This document shows positions 4,059 through 6,580 of a stretch of 6,580 nucleotides of DNA, piece by piece. Positions within the stretch are counted from its first letter, which is position 1. The number at the start of each line of letters is the position of its first letter. Under the pieces are notes generated by a model. It was not told the origin of the DNA. It made no database searches and was given only the letters and a program-made list of their open reading frames with translations. This DNA is from JBGPIK01 sp041484845 (lineage in GTDB: Bacteria; Desulfobacterota; Binatia; UBA9968): contig JBGPIK010000381.1 of assembly GCA_041484845.1 (NCBI GenBank), positions 1-6,580 of the forward strand, given 5' to 3'. The position numbers were made by a program, and so were the translations under genes.

Positions 4059-6281
4059 TTAAGGCTGAATCGTGAAGGTGCTGTCACTCGTGTCACAGAT
4101 GGACGGGGAGGCGATGCTGCAAATACGAATCTTAGCTTGAGATGTTACCGGTTTTCTCACTTTCCATTGTACCGACCCGCTATTGGCCGTTTTATTAATG
4201 ATCGTTTTCCAAGTGGTTCCTCCGTCGCGAGACAGCTGGATTCTTACATTGCCGCTGAAGCCATTGGCGCTCCAGCGGATAGTCTGGAGTGTACTTCCGC
4301 GCCAAACCTCCCCGCCATTTGGGGCAACCACGTTTACATAAATCGCCGGAACGAAGGTCGCGGTGACCGAAATCGGGCCACCCACATCAATTATACATGG
4401 ACCTCCGGCACTACAATAAACTTGTGTACTGGTCCAGCCGAGGAAGATAGACCCAGCATCAGGAGTTGCCGTCAGAGTGATCCTTGAATTCGTCTTAAAA
4501 TAAGCAGAGCACTGGCTGCCACAGTTGATTTGAGGGGAATCGCTGGAAACCAAGCCCTTTCCTGCACCTGCCTTGTTAACGGAAACCAGATATGCTCGAT
4601 CGAATTTCGCGATGCAACTCTTATCTTTGCCCATTGTTACGACGCCATCCAGGCAGTCCGGGTCGCCACTCCAACCTGCAAAAACCGTATTGGCACCGGC
4701 AACCGGTGTCAAAGACACGGAAGTACCGGTGGGAAAATCCTCCCAGCAGTCACTCCCGCAGTCGATTCCTCCGGGGATGCTGATTACCGTGCCTGTTCCG
4801 GTTCCTACTGTGACCACTGCCAGTGAGGAAATGCCGTCTACGTGGCCAACCTTCATCATGAGCAATTTTGAGGGTGGCGCGTTGTTTGTTTGGCCGAAGA
4901 TGGAATAGACCCAAACGCCGTCGTCTGAAACGGCCATCGCCTTCGTATCCGGAAGAGGATAGTAGCCGTCTGGCATCGTAGATTGGAGGGTGCGGGTCTG
5001 TCTTAAAACGGAAAGATCCACTTCGTGCATTAAGGAGCCGGCAATCGGAGAAGATGGGTCGGGGTCAGAGACCGCGTAAACTTTGCTGCCATCAGCGCTG
5101 AACGCCGTCTGTAACGCTTTACAACCCAATAATCCGATTCCAGTGATCGTGTTAAGCTGGCTATCCATAAGGTGTAGATCTGGTAAGAACGAGAATACCC
5201 CACCCATGCAAACGCCGTCGTTGGAAAGGATCTCTGTCCCGTTATGATTTATGCTCACTCCGGCCTCTATTCCACCACCTCCCTTCGTTATCGAACCGCT
5301 CGCGTGATCGTAACGCACAAAATCGGCTGGAGATGCAAAAGGTTCGACCAGAATCGCTGTGGTCGAAAAATCGCTGCTGGTGGCGAAGTCGGGCGACATG
5401 CCGCGCCCGATATCCGTCCGTGGAGACAAAGTCTGATTGTTCAGGTCAAGTTCGAAGATGGGTCCACCCGACGAAAGCAAGGGAGGGGAACTTCCAATTA
5501 ACAGCAAACCTTCGCCGATCACGGTCAATGCGTACGGCGTATATCCTGGATAGGGTCCCAGGGACGGCAAAATTATTCTGCGCGATTCCTGCAAAGTATC
5601 CAGATTGATTTCGGATATCGAGTATTCGCCGGCGTTGGCTATATAAAGGAATTTAGCATCTGGCGTTAGCGCCATGCCGAATGGTGCATAGCCGACCGGG
5701 ATGGTTGTAACCACCGACCGTGATGGGGGTGAGAAAACAATGAGCCGATTGTTGTTGGAATCCGTAACATAGAGGTAGTGACGTGATGAGTCGTATTGCA
5801 GGCGCTCAGCAGAGGTTCCTGCAGGCAAGTCGGCGACCCAGAAGGCAGGTGACTCTACGGGAATTCCATTGCCAATCAACTGCAACGAAGCTGAACCGAT
5901 ATCAGTGGAGAACGTAACCACATCCGTGACTAGGCCGGCCGCTGCGGGGGTAAATCTAAAAATAACATAGTAATAGGTGCCGCAAAAGATGTGGGATAGA
6001 GGGGGAGCGATAGGCGATAGAGAAAAAGCGGTATTTTGATTGAGAATCGTTACCGTTGTCTCAGTTGCGACGTTCGGATCACACCAAAGACTGGATATAT
6101 AATTGTCCGCATAGCCACCAAGTGGTACGTCGAAGTTCGTCTGTGTCTGGTACACTTCGCGTAAACTGTTCACTAGCAATGCGCCCGATTGCGCGCCGAA
6201 CGTTGGTCCAGCACACAAAGTGATAAGGAATATAAGTAGGAGCGAGAATGAAGGCCAAGAAAGTGTAGTCAAATCTCGCAT
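4059..6281 (-). CDS. Secreted multidomain beta-propeller protein with two divergent InlB-B-type repeats
   Basis: The product has 740 residues from ATG at 6281. No clear Shine-Dalgarno site precedes it, but the start gives a complete signal peptide: a hydrophobic run SFSLLLIFLITLCAGP ending near residue 29 (TFG-AQ). Residues 35-142 resemble a choice-of-anchor-D/ASH-like domain (FRFTPAAAGLVTDVVTFSTD...LIGNG). Residues 147-478 form a YncE/NHL-like beta-propeller with blade motifs such as YLYVTDSNNNRLIVF, MALTPDAKFLYIANAG and AFSADGSKVYAVSD. Residues 488-564 and 565-646 are two divergent InlB-B-type repeats, each with a CGSxC pair and a GW motif (FAGWSGD, FLGWTS). Residues 650-739 are a Kre9/fn3-like domain opening PNGGEVW and containing IRWSANG and LSRDGGTTW. 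There is no sortase or lipobox motif, so it is exported to the periplasm, outer surface or medium. Surface binding is a plausible role; no enzymatic motif is visible. It is transcribed divergently from the lipoprotein gene. Confidence 0.93.
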   Translation of the reverse strand: MRDLTTLSWPSFSLLLIFLITLCAGPTFGAQSGALLVNSLREVYQTQTNFDVPLGGYADNYISSLWCDPNVATETTVTILNQNTAFSLSPIAPPLSHIFCGTYYYVIFRFTPAAAGLVTDVVTFSTDIGSASLQLIGNGIPVESPAFWVADLPAGTSAERLQYDSSRHYLYVTDSNNNRLIVFSPPSRSVVTTIPVGYAPFGMALTPDAKFLYIANAGEYSISEINLDTLQESRRIILPSLGPYPGYTPYALTVIGEGLLLIGSSPPLLSSGGPIFELDLNNQTLSPRTDIGRGMSPDFATSSDFSTTAILVEPFASPADFVRYDHASGSITKGGGGIEAGVSINHNGTEILSNDGVCMGGVFSFLPDLHLMDSQLNTITGIGLLGCKALQTAFSADGSKVYAVSDPDPSSPIAGSLMHEVDLSVLRQTRTLQSTMPDGYYPLPDTKAMAVSDDGVWVYSIFGQTNNAPPSKLLMMKVGHVDGISSLAVVTVGTGTGTVISIPGGIDCGSDCWEDFPTGTSVSLTPVAGANTVFAGWSGDPDCLDGVVTMGKDKSCIAKFDRAYLVSVNKAGAGKGLVSSDSPQINCGSQCSAYFKTNSRITLTATPDAGSIFLGWTSTQVYCSAGGPCIIDVGGPISVTATFVPAIYVNVVAPNGGEVWRGSTLQTIRWSANGFSGNVRIQLSRDGGTTWKTIINKTANSGSVQWKVRKPVTSQAKIRICSIASPSICDTSDSTFTIQP

Positions 6282-6499
6282 GGCAAGATGCTGATCATTT
6301 CTACGCGAGAACGTTCGCCAGACGTATCATAATAGCAGGCTGCCTTTCAACACCGTTTCGAATTGGGCCTCAAAAGTGAAAACCATGCGAAACCACGTAC
6401 CGCCAGATCAGTTGCAGCGGACGGTCCTTCGGCGATTTTTCTTGAGGTTGATTGCCTCCAGTCTTTGGGGATAAAAGGTTATATTAGGAGGAAAGTTGA
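6282..6499. promoter_or_regulatory. Divergent intergenic region driving genes on both sides
   Basis: For the minus-strand gene a -10-like TATGAT lies at 6326-6331, with a TTGAAA at 6345-6350 whose 13-bp spacing is too short, so the promoter is uncertain. For the plus-strand gene TTGATT (6448-6453) and GATAAA (6470-6475) are 16 bp apart. TATATT (6480-6485) is an alternative -10, but it abuts the ribosome site at 6486. No gene is evident in this stretch. Confidence 0.35.
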
Positions 6500-6580
6500 A
6501 TGGACAATCCACTCATGCGCGCTATTCACAAGATCTTGATGGTGAGCTTGCTGATAATGGCTGGTTGTACATTCAACATT
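6500..6580 (+). CDS. Start of a probable lipoprotein gene, truncated by the window edge
   Basis: An ATG at 6500 is preceded by a consensus AGGAGG (6486-6491) with 8-nt spacing. The 27 visible residues contain a basic n-region (RAIHK), a hydrophobic core (ILMVSLLIM) and a lipobox-like MAGC with Cys at residue 23, the form processed by signal peptidase II. The mature protein would be anchored by its lipidated Cys. Nothing of its function is visible. A second in-frame ATG at residue 6 lacks its own ribosome site. Confidence 0.7.
   Translation, partial: MDNPLMRAIHKILMVSLLIMAGCTFNI

Noticed and set aside
3741..4062. Plus-strand ORFs at 3741-4025 and 3805-4062
   Set aside because: There is no Shine-Dalgarno site, no recognisable motif and unbalanced composition. 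The MAR start at 3741 is better explained as a RAYT 5' remnant.
1..6580. CRISPR array
   Set aside because: No regularly spaced direct repeats were seen; the only repeated units are the 18-bp palindromes and the 21-bp inverted pair.

Overview
The window looks like accessory DNA from a Gram-negative, probably environmental bacterium. This rests on a Sec-type secreted protein with domains common in deltaproteobacterial and related metagenomic lineages, a lipoprotein start, an integron-type recombination site and remnants of REP-associated tyrosine transposase (RAYT) elements. No lineage marker is complete enough for a firm assignment. The DNA is a mosaic of at least three mobile or formerly mobile segments, followed by an ordinary-looking secreted-protein gene.

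Positions 1-2147 look like the right end of an integrative element. A minus-strand pair encodes a 65-residue ribbon-helix-helix protein (838-1035) and a charged, coiled-coil protein of unknown function that runs off the left edge (1-795). A divergent plus-strand gene (1137-1490) has an extended -10 promoter placed so close to the start that its mRNA would be almost leaderless. It converges on a small minus-strand zinc-finger gene (1611-1871), and three copies of an imperfect 18-bp palindrome lie at the junction. A possible small ORF or gene remnant follows at 1927-2028. The segment ends in a 24-bp copy of the 3' end of an initiator tRNA-fMet gene (2124-2147) with no tRNA body beside it, the usual scar of tRNA-targeted integration. 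Its orientation places the element to the left and the old chromosome to the right.

Positions 2148-3749 are a second mosaic. A strong hairpin (2183-2214) and a frameshifted RAYT C-terminus (2320-2543) lead to a 21-bp sequence at 2599-2619, which recurs inverted with one mismatch at 3691-3711. Between the copies lie the 3' part of an Imm33/DUF2185-like immunity gene (stop at 2854-2856), an integron attC-like hairpin whose left core box contains that stop codon (2851-2929), and a 215-residue membrane protein gene (2968-3615). This is the layout of two adjacent integron gene cassettes, both clipped at their outer ends, held between RAYT-element termini.

Positions 3750-4058 contain no convincing gene. 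A 740-residue secreted protein is encoded on the minus strand (4059-6281): signal peptide, choice-of-anchor-D/ASH-like domain, beta-propeller, two divergent InlB-B-type repeats and a PNGGEVW-type C-terminal domain. A divergent gene with a strong Shine-Dalgarno site and a lipoprotein signal starts at 6500 and runs off the right edge.

The genes do not form one pathway. The part most worth follow-up is the RAYT-terminus-flanked attC cassette pair. All family calls come from recognising sequence patterns by eye; no database search was possible.
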